Virus record (IMG/VR): IMGVR_UViG_3300045256_000282
Location: 85,069 to 149,068 of that record
Origin: a virus
Length of the DNA: 64,000 bases
Reading direction: 5' to 3' (one strand)
Part shown: positions 1 through 8,234 of the stretch, piece after piece
How the letters are laid out: each line of letters begins with the position of its first letter
Position numbering within the stretch: the first letter of the stretch is position 1
Notes under the pieces: model-generated
What the model saw: only the letters and a program-made list of their open reading frames with translations
What the model was told of the DNA's origin: nothing
Database searches by the model: none
Program-made: the position numbers and the translations under genes

Positions 1-1
1 C

Positions 2-2263
2 GCCTCTGATAGGAACAAGCTAGATCAGGCCGACGCAAAAGCTAGGCGAGATACCGACCAGTTTATAAAGCAACAGGTCAGAGATCAGGAAAAACTCGCT
101 AAGACCATTAACTCTCAGGTCGAGGAGATGAAGAAGCTCCAAAAGATTCAAAAAGAACTTGCGAAAGATTCTGAAGAATACTTTAAAACGCAACAAAAAC
201 TTTCTCAGCTAGAAAAGCAGACCTCCATGAACCGCGCCCAAATGCAGGCAAAAGATTCAGCGATATCAAACGCGCTGGATCAGCGGGAAGGAATGGGGAT
301 TGGTGGATTGGGCCGTTTAAGACAGGCGTACCAAAACGGAGGTATTGGCGGAGCAATGACCGCTGGCGGACGGATGGGCTCGCAATACCTGCGAGGCCTA
401 GGACCCGGAGCACTTGCCGGGACTGTCTTGGGGGCGGCTGGATCTGCTCTTGCAATTCATTCTCAAATAGGCCTAGATATTGGAATGGCTCCTTCTGTTG
501 CTTCTCAAAATAGGGGTCAGGCAGCTTCTACCTACAACGAAAACCTTCAAAACATTTTTTCTGGAAATGGTTATGAGGACGTATTCTATGCAAAAGAAAA
601 CAAAAAAGCCAGGGAAGATGCAAAAAAGGCAGTCGATGCTAAGCGAAAAAGCGATAAGGAAGGCATCTTTTCCCAATTTTTACAGGGCGCTGGAGGAGGC
701 GCGGTTGCGGGCGGTGCGGCAGGATCTTTTTTTGGTGGCATTGGGGCTGGACCGGGGGCGATAATTGGAGGAATAATTGGAGGAATAGCCTCTCTTTTCA
801 AAAATAGGGAAACCATCCTTGGAAATATGGGTGTAGGCCCCTACAAAGATACCCTAGAGTCTAAGTATGACGTTTTTGAATCTGATACGTTTAAAAGAAA
901 CAAAGAAGCAAATAAACAATTAGATCCCATCAAGAAGCTTGCTTTTGAAGATTTTCAAAAAAACATGATGCAAAATCTTAACTTCCAAAGAAGCACCGGG
1001 ATAAACGATCAGCAGATGTTTGATTTTAATGACCAGATAACTAGGTCTGGCTTTACTCGAAGCATGGGTAGGGAGGCCTCGCAAGGAATTCTTGCCGCTG
1101 GTGGATCTACCAGAGGAGCGCTAGGAAACGCGAGCCTATCTCTTCAGATGCAAAGGGATTACAACCTCACAAACGCAAATCAGGTACTCGGACGATTAAG
1201 CGGCACGATGGGCTCTGCCGCAGCTTCTGAAAAATCTTTGATATCCGTATTAGCCGCTGGTATGAAGGAAGGGTTAGACAAGTCTGAGTTTGCTGAAGAA
1301 AATAGGAAATTTACACAGGCCATAAGCGAGACCATATATAGGACAGGCGCAAACGATCCGGCCACCGCTGCCATGATAGCAAACAGGGAGGCCAGCTTCT
1401 TAGCAAGCAAGACGACTAGGGGTATTGAGGCTGCTCAGTCGGCGTCTCAATTTGTTTCTGGCATCGAAAAACAAGGATCTGGCATAGGATCAGTTCTTGA
1501 AATGGGTGGCATGCTTAGCAATAAGAACCTAAGCAAGCTAAATCCAGTGTCTATGTCGGCTATTCAAAATATGGACATGAACCAGATCATGTCTCTAAGC
1601 CCAGCAGAGAAAAGTTCTCTCACTAGACAGGCTGGTTTTAATAGCTTTGACGAGTTTATTCAGGCCGTAGCACCTAACAAAGAGATGAAGCTTGCCGGAC
1701 AGCTACCTCAGCTTTACGAGTCTGTTCAAAAATCTAAGAAATTTAACGAAGCAAACAAGATGGGTCCTTTGACTAAGGAGCAGCAAGCTGAAGGCGAAGA
1801 CGCAGAGGCTGGAGTGAAACTTGCACTTAAGGCCGGTTTTGGTTTAGATAATGCCTCCGCAGATTCGGTTTACAAAGAGATGATGGATACTGGAAAGTTT
1901 GACATAGCATCCATCAAGAAGATGAGTGAAAAGGTTCAAAGTTCTGCAGGAGCACCCACCGGAAGAGCCGCAGATACGGTGATCGGATCTGCTGCCTCAA
2001 ACGAAGCTGCCGTTAACACGCTTCAAAAAAACTTCATACCACAAATCGATAGCGCGGCCAGCTCCGTAGGTAAGTTTGCTGATGAGATCAACAAGTCACT
2101 AGAAACTATCCGAAAATTAGGAGAAGCTGGTAAGCAGGGGGATATGGTGGAAGAACTTAAGAAGCTCAACTCGAACATATCGTCTCGTTTTGCAGATCAA
2201 CTCGGTAAGGATTCGAACGGGAAGCCCTTGGTTCAAGACCAGGGTTCTCCTCGAAGGGAATAG
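2..2263 (+). CDS. Tail tape measure protein, C-terminal part (5' end outside window)
   Basis: The reading frame is open from the first bases of the window, so the true start lies to the left; the first internal ATG is at 128. The start of the visible part is charged and helical, rich in Lys, Gln and Glu, as in a coiled coil. It is followed by two Gly/Ala-rich hydrophobic stretches (about residues 80-110 and 185-225 counted from the ATG at 128) and then a long Ser/Ala/Gln-rich helical region. This composition and the position just before the hub and spike genes are typical of tape measure proteins, which set tail length and occupy the tail tube until DNA ejection. The hydrophobic stretches could enter the host inner membrane. 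No peptidoglycan hydrolase domain is visible in this part. The family call rests on composition and gene order, not on a catalytic motif. Confidence 0.72.
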   Translation, partial: ASDRNKLDQADAKARRDTDQFIKQQVRDQEKLAKTINSQVEEMKKLQKIQKELAKDSEEYFKTQQKLSQLEKQTSMNRAQMQAKDSAISNALDQREGMGIGGLGRLRQAYQNGGIGGAMTAGGRMGSQYLRGLGPGALAGTVLGAAGSALAIHSQIGLDIGMAPSVASQNRGQAASTYNENLQNIFSGNGYEDVFYAKENKKAREDAKKAVDAKRKSDKEGIFSQFLQGAGGGAVAGGAAGSFFGGIGAGPGAIIGGIIGGIASLFKNRETILGNMGVGPYKDTLESKYDVFESDTFKRNKEANKQLDPIKKLAFEDFQKNMMQNLNFQRSTGINDQQMFDFNDQITRSGFTRSMGREASQGILAAGGSTRGALGNASLSLQMQRDYNLTNANQVLGRLSGTMGSAAASEKSLISVLAAGMKEGLDKSEFAEENRKFTQAISETIYRTGANDPATAAMIANREASFLASKTTRGIEAAQSASQFVSGIEKQGSGIGSVLEMGGMLSNKNLSKLNPVSMSAIQNMDMNQIMSLSPAEKSSLTRQAGFNSFDEFIQAVAPNKEMKLAGQLPQLYESVQKSKKFNEANKMGPLTKEQQAEGEDAEAGVKLALKAGFGLDNASADSVYKEMMDTGKFDIASIKKMSEKVQSSAGAPTGRAADTVIGSAASNEAAVNTLQKNFIPQIDSAASSVGKFADEINKSLETIRKLGEAGKQGDMVEELKKLNSNISSRFADQLGKDSNGKPLVQDQGSPRRE

Positions 2264-2266
2264 TAA

Positions 2267-4147
2267 ATGAGTCAAGCTTTCGTTTATGACGTAGCAAAAA
2301 ACTCAGAAGATTCTCACCAGACAAGCCCCGCCTGGATGCTGACCTTTGTGCGTTGGGCAAACCGAGATCCTAATAACCACACAAACCCACAGGCCGCTGG
2401 TGGAGACCTTGCTGTAACAGACCCGCTTGTTGTTATCAACGACTGCGTATCCGTATCCGTCAACGTTTCAAAATCTTCTCACACACCCTCGATGTCGGCC
2501 ATCTTAAGGGCTGGGGATATCAACTACCTAACATCCATAGCTCCCGGCGATTTCGTGTTCGTTAACATGGCGGACTGGGAAAAAGACATAGACGATGTTT
2601 ACGAGAGAGCAAAGGCTTCTAAACCTATTAACCAGTTTAAAGACGGTTTTAAAGGCTATTTTAAGGTTCAATCTGTCAGACGAATACTTACAGTTAATCC
2701 AGCTTCTGGATCTAAAGAGGTCATGTTTCAAGTAGAGGGCTTTGGCTTTACTGAATTTAATAACATGATTTACTTTAATCCTCACCTTATTCCACCCGGA
2801 TCTGACAACAATCAGGCTCTTTTCTTGACCAACTTAAGCAGGTATTGGCATAGTTTGTTTTCAACTAACGGACTCCCTACGGTGCAAGAGGTCATCAGGT
2901 TTTTCATTAAATCTTTTTTGGGAGAAGGTCAACTAGCAGCAGGGATTAATAGGACGGTAAGGCAGTCTGGGGCAAACGCGGACTTCACTTCAAACACTCA
3001 ATTTTATGTTCCCCAAGGCGTCGGCTCTTTGTTAGGTCAAGATAAGGCTAAGGCGGCAAAAGATCTCTATATCTACCTTATGGGGATACAACAGTATTCT
3101 TCGGGTAATACCAATACACCAGAACTTAGCCTACTTCCTTCAAACCTAAACCCTGTACCTAAAGATGGAAGGTTTTTTTACACCAAACAGACATGTCAAG
3201 GAAGAGCTTTCGTAAAACCTGACTACTGGAATCAAGTCCCTGTTTGGAGCGTAATGGAACAGTACTTAAATTCACCGATAAATGAGATGTACGTTTCTTA
3301 TCGACCAGCCCCTAATGGTCTTGTGATGCCCACCTTTACCATGAGACAGATGCCGTTTTCTAGCGAGAAGTATAAGGGTGTAGGAACAAAGTTTCTTAAC
3401 CTACCACGCTGGAGGATTGATCCAGGCCTTATCTATGACGTGAACATTGGAAGGGATGAGGCCGCAAGGATAAACTTTGTGCAAGTTTTTGGTATGATGA
3501 CAGGTTCTGCTAGACCGGACCTTAGCATCGCGTACCCGATAGCAAAAGGCAATTACGTTTCTGACAATAAAGATATTAAAAGAAGTGGACTAAGACCGTA
3601 CGTCATTACTTCCAACTTTGATCTCCCAGCACTTCAATCGCAAACTAGCAATAAACAATATACCCGAGCCCTAGAATGGAAAAATCTTCTTGGGGATGCT
3701 CTTATTGGTGGCCATCTTAAGTTAAACGGCACGATAACCACGGTAGGCATCGTTGACCCCATATCTCCAGGTGATAACCTAGAGTTGGGGGATACCGTGT
3801 ATCACATCGAATCAGTTTCTCACTCAGCCACCTTAGCTCCAGGTGGTCAAAAGACTTTCCGCACTACCCTAGAACTTTCTCATGGCATCAGTAAGTTTTC
3901 TAATACTGAGAAAAAAGTTTATTCTCAGATGGTAAATAGTAAGATGGAGATTGAGTCGCGAGAAGATTACAATAACGGCGACGGTATGCTACCGGGAATT
4001 GTAGACTCTGAGACCGTATACCCAGATCCTTTCTTTGATATGGACGCTGCTTCAAAAAACAAAAGTTTTGATCTGCCACCCAAGTCTTTTGGTAAGCCGA
4101 AGAAACAGGGTAAGCTTAAGAAAAGATCTAAGAAGGTTGCAAAATGA
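2267..4147 (+). CDS. Baseplate hub protein (gp27/gpD-like)
   Basis: A 626-residue protein starting 3 nt after the tape measure stop. It is rich in beta strands, with a segment around residues 75-165 describing a barrel (GDFVFVNM, then a strand pair around VQSVRRIL). A C-terminal segment near residues 490-540 reads like the last barrel of hub proteins (VGIVDPISPGDNLELGD, then VYHIESVSHSATLAPGG). The last 25 residues are very Lys-rich. Hub proteins of the gp27, gpD and XkdQ type form the ring under the tail tube that holds the spike. The order tape measure, hub, spike is standard for myoviruses and supports the call. No lysozyme domain is seen. The assignment is structural inference without a diagnostic motif. 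Confidence 0.62.
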   Translation: MSQAFVYDVAKNSEDSHQTSPAWMLTFVRWANRDPNNHTNPQAAGGDLAVTDPLVVINDCVSVSVNVSKSSHTPSMSAILRAGDINYLTSIAPGDFVFVNMADWEKDIDDVYERAKASKPINQFKDGFKGYFKVQSVRRILTVNPASGSKEVMFQVEGFGFTEFNNMIYFNPHLIPPGSDNNQALFLTNLSRYWHSLFSTNGLPTVQEVIRFFIKSFLGEGQLAAGINRTVRQSGANADFTSNTQFYVPQGVGSLLGQDKAKAAKDLYIYLMGIQQYSSGNTNTPELSLLPSNLNPVPKDGRFFYTKQTCQGRAFVKPDYWNQVPVWSVMEQYLNSPINEMYVSYRPAPNGLVMPTFTMRQMPFSSEKYKGVGTKFLNLPRWRIDPGLIYDVNIGRDEAARINFVQVFGMMTGSARPDLSIAYPIAKGNYVSDNKDIKRSGLRPYVITSNFDLPALQSQTSNKQYTRALEWKNLLGDALIGGHLKLNGTITTVGIVDPISPGDNLELGDTVYHIESVSHSATLAPGGQKTFRTTLELSHGISKFSNTEKKVYSQMVNSKMEIESREDYNNGDGMLPGIVDSETVYPDPFFDMDAASKNKSFDLPPKSFGKPKKQGKLKKRSKKVAK

Positions 4148-5199
4148 AGCTAAGGAACGGCACAGTATTGCCATCAGGCTTACTAGGAACAACCTCCTCA
4201 AGTCGAGTTACGGCTTTCAATAAGACGTATCAAAACCACGCGATCAGGGCTGGCATCGTGGTTAAGCGGTACGAGATAGAAGACAAGTCAAACGTATCAA
4301 AGCTTGCAATCGAATACGACGTGATGGTTATCGAGCAGGATGCTAACATGGGTTCCACACCCATCTTGTACAAGAATTGTCTTTCAGCAGACGGCTTGGG
4401 TGCCATCGCAGACTTCTTTGAAAAGAAGTTTAGGAAGCAGAAAAAAGCCGACAAGAAGACCAGAGGAATGGATTTCGTAGGCCAAGATGGCGCTATCGTG
4501 CTTTTGATGTGCCTAGACGGAGCCGGAGAAAAGGCGTTGATAGTTGGTGGACTAAAGCATCCAGAGAGAAAGACTAAGTTAGTAGGCAAGGAAGAGATTC
4601 TTGCTGGTGAGTACAACGGTGTAGCAATTACGGTTGGAGAAGATGGCTCTTGCAACCTTACCTTTAAGGGCGCAACCAATAATGACGGAACACCAAAGGA
4701 TTCGTCTCAAGGCAACACTACGGTAGACATTGAGAAAGACGGAAGTTTTCAGGTTAAGAATAAGGGCGTTACCCAGCGCATGGAGAAGGCTGGAAAATAT
4801 TCTCTTACCACGGAAGATTCTACAACCGTAACCGCCAAAAAAGAGATCTCTTTAAACACCGAAGATAAGTTTTCCTTAAAAGCAAAGTCTGACGCAAGCA
4901 TCGAATGTGTTAAGATGGCTCTAAAAGCATCGGGTTCTGCAAACCTAGAGATGCAAAGCCTTGACCTAATGTCGCAGGGTGAGGCAAACCTAAAGGCTCA
5001 GATGTTCAGCATCGAGGCTCAGAGCTTAGCAAAAGTTAAGGCTAGCACGATCGTACTTGACGGTTTTGTTAGCCTTGGGTCTGCTGGGGGTACTCCAGCA
5101 CTAACCCTAAACACGCAGTTCCTAGGTGTCGGAAATCTCGGCATACCAGTAATCAGCACCGCGATAGGTCCGTTTTCAACGAAAGTGACTATAATATGA
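4144..5199 (+). CDS. Baseplate spike / tail-tip puncturing protein (gpV-like)
   Basis: A 351-residue protein whose ATG overlaps the hub stop by 4 nt, suggesting translational coupling. An N-terminal half with an OB-fold look (about residues 100-160, GQDGAIVLLMCLDGAGEKAL) is followed by a long run of short, regularly spaced beta strands (about 190-310) with alternating Ser/Thr/Lys and small hydrophobics, as in the beta-helix of spike proteins. The end is hydrophobic and glycine-rich. This architecture matches gpV/gp5-type spikes that pierce the outer membrane. The C-terminal HxH iron-binding tip seen in P2 gpV is not evident, so a separate tip protein may exist. Confidence 0.66.
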   Translation: MKLRNGTVLPSGLLGTTSSSRVTAFNKTYQNHAIRAGIVVKRYEIEDKSNVSKLAIEYDVMVIEQDANMGSTPILYKNCLSADGLGAIADFFEKKFRKQKKADKKTRGMDFVGQDGAIVLLMCLDGAGEKALIVGGLKHPERKTKLVGKEEILAGEYNGVAITVGEDGSCNLTFKGATNNDGTPKDSSQGNTTVDIEKDGSFQVKNKGVTQRMEKAGKYSLTTEDSTTVTAKKEISLNTEDKFSLKAKSDASIECVKMALKASGSANLEMQSLDLMSQGEANLKAQMFSIEAQSLAKVKASTIVLDGFVSLGSAGGTPALTLNTQFLGVGNLGIPVISTAIGPFSTKVTII

Positions 5200-5699
5200 T
5201 GTTCCCGATCTTGTGGGCCTTGGCCGCAGTTTTTATCTTAGTTTCATCTCTCGAGTTTCCTGGGATCTGTAAGATTACCAAGAGCAAGGTCTTTGAGTTT
5301 GTAAGGTTCATGGCCTGGGTGACTCTTATTAGGGTAGGAGTCGCCTACCTTTCTGGAGCACATTATAAAGATCCAGACCCAAACTCCCCCATGAATACGA
5401 TCAACCTCTTGTTCACCTTAGGGGTTTTTTGGGAGGATGTCTTTTTTACTCTACCCATACTTATAGCGGAGAAGATGGGCGCATCAAAAGTTACTAAGGG
5501 CATGATGATAGCGCTAAGCTCAATGGCGTTCGCTTCTGGCCACATAGCGTACGGTTTTCCGTGGTCCTTGATTACATTGGCCTATGTACCATTTGTCTCA
5601 TACAAGTACGGAAGAAAACACGGTTTAGGAACAGTGATGATTTGTCACATCCTTTATGACGTCATCACCTTGGCAAGCGTAAGATATCTGATGCCATGA
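5196..5699 (+). CDS. CPBP-family intramembrane protease homologue
   Basis: A 167-residue membrane protein with several hydrophobic segments. It has three motifs spaced as in CPBP (CAAX/Abi) glutamic-type membrane proteases: an acidic pair at E80-D81 (WEDVFF), F112 to H116 (FASGH), and H151 to D155 (HILYD). In this family the first motif is usually EExxxR; here the second acidic residue is Asp and the downstream Arg is not obvious, so activity is uncertain. In bacteria these proteins cleave membrane substrates or process peptides and immunity factors. The gene sits between spike and small structural genes, with 4-nt overlaps on both sides, so it is expressed with the late genes. A role in the host envelope is inference. 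Confidence 0.68.
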   Translation: MMFPILWALAAVFILVSSLEFPGICKITKSKVFEFVRFMAWVTLIRVGVAYLSGAHYKDPDPNSPMNTINLLFTLGVFWEDVFFTLPILIAEKMGASKVTKGMMIALSSMAFASGHIAYGFPWSLITLAYVPFVSYKYGRKHGLGTVMICHILYDVITLASVRYLMP

Positions 5700-5968
5700 C
5701 AAAGAGAAGAGGACTTCGCATTTCTAACAAGGCTGAGATGGACGCTTTGATGGCCATGGAATCTTCCTTGTTTTATGTTACTTTTTTAGGAGACGCGGTG
5801 GTTTTAAAAAATCAGATTACCTTTAACAAGTCTCAAGCGGAAAAGTGTTACGTGATGGCGCTTAACCAGGCTGTTGCGATGATGAACTCAGCCAAGAGCT
5901 TAAGGCAAAAGATAGAAGCCTCCACTGCTTTTATGAGTGTACAAATACTTCAGCTTAGGATACATTGA
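5696..5968 (+). CDS. Small protein of unknown function in baseplate operon
   Basis: A 90-residue, Met- and Ala-rich protein, mostly helical by composition, with a basic N terminus (MTKRRGLRIS). Its start overlaps the stop of the CPBP-like gene by 4 nt, so it is translated in the same operon. I do not recognise a family. Its place between membrane and virion genes suggests a structural or assembly accessory. Confidence 0.6.
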   Translation: MTKRRGLRISNKAEMDALMAMESSLFYVTFLGDAVVLKNQITFNKSQAEKCYVMALNQAVAMMNSAKSLRQKIEASTAFMSVQILQLRIH

Positions 5969-5975
5969 GGATAGT

Positions 5976-7361
5976 ATGCCGTTAAATCAAGATGACAGGA
6001 TAGCATTTTCAAAGAAGATAGTTGAAGCGCCCTTCTTAATCGCCGCTATCAACAAGTCTAAGGAGACTATCCTTACCGAAAAAGAGAAGGCTCAGAAGCT
6101 TGACGACGGCCATAAGAACCTGGTCGACTCCAAGACAGTTCTGGTAAACGCATACCAGGGTGAGCTTATAAAGCTTGACGGTATTACAAGATCAACTCTT
6201 ACGGAACAAGATCAGCAGGACGCCGCAAACTTCGTTCTTGGAAACAACCTTTATCCTAATAATCCACAAAATCCTCCGCCAAGCACCGCGCCATCGGTAT
6301 GGACAAAAACTAAGCCTTACGCAAGAAACTTAGCGGTTGGCAAATTTTACAACGAAGCTTACGGTGCAACTGTTACGAAAGAAAGTGATGTCATCGCACT
6401 TGCCACAGCGGACGTTACAACTATACAGTCCACATATGCTTTGATCGAGCAGGTTACCGGGCAAACCTGTACAACTCCAGGTGGAACATGCTCTATTCCA
6501 ATGTACGTTACTCAACCTACGTGCGTGATGAACGGAGGAGTTTGGACTCCTGGAGTCGACACCATCGCAACATATCCGGCTGTTCAAACAGCGCTTACCA
6601 ATCTTATATCCAAGGTAAATGACATCAGAGCTTTCTTGGTATCGGAGGCGGCTACGATCTACACATCAGACTCTGACAATACCAGAAAGACCGAGAGCTT
6701 GGCGGCCCTAAACAATATAAACAACGTCACGATACCCGCCATCGACGCATGGCTCGCACTTCCAAACTTTAACACAGCCCATGGACAGACAACCTGCTCA
6801 GGCTTTTTTGGATACAATCCTACCCTCTTAGCTCCTACCAAGTTAAGTACGGCCAACATAAACGCACTGCTAACCGCTCTTTCGAACAGGGGTACGTTTG
6901 CTACCACAAGATCAGGGCAGCTATCTGGATATCTTGGTTCCATAACCCAAAACCTTTCTTCTGGGGACGTAACTGGTTCCGGTCTATATTTTGAGAGGTT
7001 CTCTTTTATCCAGCTTAGGCTGAACCTGTTGGGCGGATCTCTTATAACCTTAAAGGGTTATGAGCGTGCGAACAATGCTCAGGATGATCAAATTTCAAAC
7101 ATCAACGCCGCAAAAGCAACCTACGAACTTATCCTAAGATGCTCTGCGTTCTCAGCACCCGCGACAGGAACCAAGTTTCTTAGCGTGAAAAGCACGACCG
7201 GACTATCTGCTGGGGACAACGTTTACGTTATAGCTGACGGTCAACCTGAGCTTACTAGGACCATCGAATCTGTTTCTGGGAATAGGATAGTCTTTGGCCA
7301 ACCCATACCAGCAAACTACAAAGACAGCTCGTTTGGGCGAGTTTATAAGGATCTCACATGA
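5976..7361 (+). CDS. Putative tail/baseplate-associated structural protein
   Basis: A 461-residue protein if started at the ATG at 5976, which has GAGG five bases upstream. An in-frame ATG at 5937 would overlap the previous gene and lacks such a site. The N-terminal 50-60 residues are a charged helix. The middle holds four Cys in a short segment (TCTTPGGTCSIP and nearby), unusual for a cytoplasmic virion protein. The last 70 residues form a small beta domain (SVKSTTGLSAGDNVYVI) of a kind found in baseplate and fibre proteins. The position between the spike and the gp25/J genes suggests a baseplate or tail-associated part. No specific homologue is recognised. Confidence 0.6.
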   Translation: MPLNQDDRIAFSKKIVEAPFLIAAINKSKETILTEKEKAQKLDDGHKNLVDSKTVLVNAYQGELIKLDGITRSTLTEQDQQDAANFVLGNNLYPNNPQNPPPSTAPSVWTKTKPYARNLAVGKFYNEAYGATVTKESDVIALATADVTTIQSTYALIEQVTGQTCTTPGGTCSIPMYVTQPTCVMNGGVWTPGVDTIATYPAVQTALTNLISKVNDIRAFLVSEAATIYTSDSDNTRKTESLAALNNINNVTIPAIDAWLALPNFNTAHGQTTCSGFFGYNPTLLAPTKLSTANINALLTALSNRGTFATTRSGQLSGYLGSITQNLSSGDVTGSGLYFERFSFIQLRLNLLGGSLITLKGYERANNAQDDQISNINAAKATYELILRCSAFSAPATGTKFLSVKSTTGLSAGDNVYVIADGQPELTRTIESVSGNRIVFGQPIPANYKDSSFGRVYKDLT

Positions 7362-7474
7362 ATTTAGTTGACCTTTTTGTTCAATCTATGAAGATAGTTC
7401 TTGCTATGACCGTAGTTTCGGCGTTAGCTGGAATCGTATTAGGTTTTGTTTTGATACACTTCACTCAAGACTAA
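7358..7474 (+). CDS. Single-pass membrane microprotein (38 aa)
   Basis: ATG at 7358 overlaps the previous stop by 4 nt and is preceded by AAGGA about 7 nt upstream. The 38-residue product has a short polar start, one hydrophobic segment of about 22 residues and a short C-terminal tail (HFTQD). It ends 14 nt inside the convergent metallopeptidase gene. Candidate roles include holin-like, envelope or regulatory functions, but nothing in the sequence decides between them. Confidence 0.6.
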   Translation: MNLVDLFVQSMKIVLAMTVVSALAGIVLGFVLIHFTQD

Positions 7475-8048
7475 GTTCGCAGCCGTCTAGCATCTCTTGC
7501 AGGTAATGGTCCAGATACTTCTTGATGCAGTACTCGCTTGGCATCCTTGAGTGCATGATAGATCTTGGGCATTTGTCTTCAAAGTAGCCGTTTTCTAAAA
7601 GATCCTTAGCACCCCATTTTGAATTGGGCATCTCTAGGCCTTCTTTGGATTCTGGGTAGGTGCCCTTGTCGTAAGTATGGTCCCTGTTACATATGCAGTG
7701 ACCTGCTTCGTGAAAAACCAGAATTTCTCTGACCAAGTCGCTAGAGTGTTCCCAATATAGGGTGTCTACCTCTATCTCAGTACCGCTATCCTCTAGTTTT
7801 GAGCACAAACCCACGATGCTGCCTTCTTTGCCAATCTCCGATTTCCCGGCGGTCAACCCCTCAAATAGGTTTGGGTACTTTTTGTCAAAATGTTCTTCGA
7901 CCCTTTTCTTGTAATCTAACAGATAAAAATGGATATCCTTATCTATGTTATTGAATTTCTTAGATGTTTTGTTAAAATTTGAAGTAACACAGGAAGATAC
8001 TGCCGATACAAAAAGGATAAAACTCAATAAGATCTTATACTTAGTCAT
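7461..8048 (-). CDS. Predicted lipoprotein zinc metallopeptidase (HExxH, metzincin-like)
   Basis: A 195-residue protein on the strand opposite to its neighbours. Residues 1-20 are a lipoprotein signal peptide with lipid-modifiable C20 (lipobox VSSC), so the mature protein should be membrane-anchored on the periplasmic side. The zinc motif is H113-E-A-G-H117 with a likely third ligand H124. A candidate Met-turn lies at S163-I-M165. The spacing to the third His is one residue longer than in classical metzincins; I recall the same HExGHC...RxH plus SIM pattern in small bacterial metallopeptidases. Several extra Cys (81, 118, 120, 160, 174, 190) could form disulfides. Function in phage biology is unknown; superinfection exclusion or envelope remodelling are possibilities. 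Confidence 0.72.
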   Translation of the reverse strand: MTKYKILLSFILFVSAVSSCVTSNFNKTSKKFNNIDKDIHFYLLDYKKRVEEHFDKKYPNLFEGLTAGKSEIGKEGSIVGLCSKLEDSGTEIEVDTLYWEHSSDLVREILVFHEAGHCICNRDHTYDKGTYPESKEGLEMPNSKWGAKDLLENGYFEDKCPRSIMHSRMPSEYCIKKYLDHYLQEMLDGCELSLE

Positions 8049-8079
8049 TTTCTTACCAGTTTCAGGTTATGTCTACCCT

Positions 8080-8190
8080 TTAGGTTTCCCTTAAAGGCTT
8101 TTTCCTAAATCCTAGGATATGACCCACAAGGAGGCCAGCTAGGAAAGAAAACACTGATATTATGATCATTAGTTGGCTTGCTTCTTTCAT
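8080..8190 (-). CDS. Membrane microprotein (36 aa) upstream of metallopeptidase
   Basis: An ORF from ATG at 8190 to a TAA at 8080-8082 encodes 36 residues: a short polar start, one hydrophobic segment of about 20 residues and a basic tail (FRKKPLRET). It lies 31 nt upstream of the metallopeptidase on the same strand, so the two would form a small divergent operon. No strong ribosome site is visible (GGTG about 8 nt upstream). It may be a partner of the lipoprotein protease or a small phage membrane effector. The call rests on the membrane segment and gene spacing. Confidence 0.5.
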   Translation of the reverse strand: MKEASQLMIIISVFSFLAGLLVGHILGFRKKPLRET

Positions 8191-8203
8191 TTTGACACCA
8201 GCA

Positions 8204-8212
8204 CAATCTTGA
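8204..8212 (+). promoter_or_regulatory. Recurrent motif, copy 1 (candidate late promoter element)
   Basis: CAATCTTGA lies 31 nt before the ATG at 8235, preceded by GCA and followed by a GTAGGAT string. Similar copies occur before three other plus-strand genes (10903, 19971, 29796) at a fixed distance of 28 or 31 nt. The role as promoter is inference. Confidence 0.35.
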
Positions 8213-8234
8213 AGGTAGGATATCACGGAGTTAT

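Noticed and set aside
4230-4679. 149-codon minus-strand ORF opposite the spike gene
   Set aside because: It lies fully inside a well-supported plus-strand gene, lacks a ribosome site of note and reads as a shadow of that gene.
5937-5975. Upstream ATG for the 461-residue protein
   Set aside because: It would overlap the preceding gene by 32 nt and lacks a ribosome site, while the ATG at 5976 has GAGG at a good distance.
8192-8221. TTGACA with TAGGAT 18 nt later as a standard sigma-70 promoter
   Set aside because: The predicted transcript would start inside or after the ribosome site of the gene at 8235, so it would not serve that gene well.
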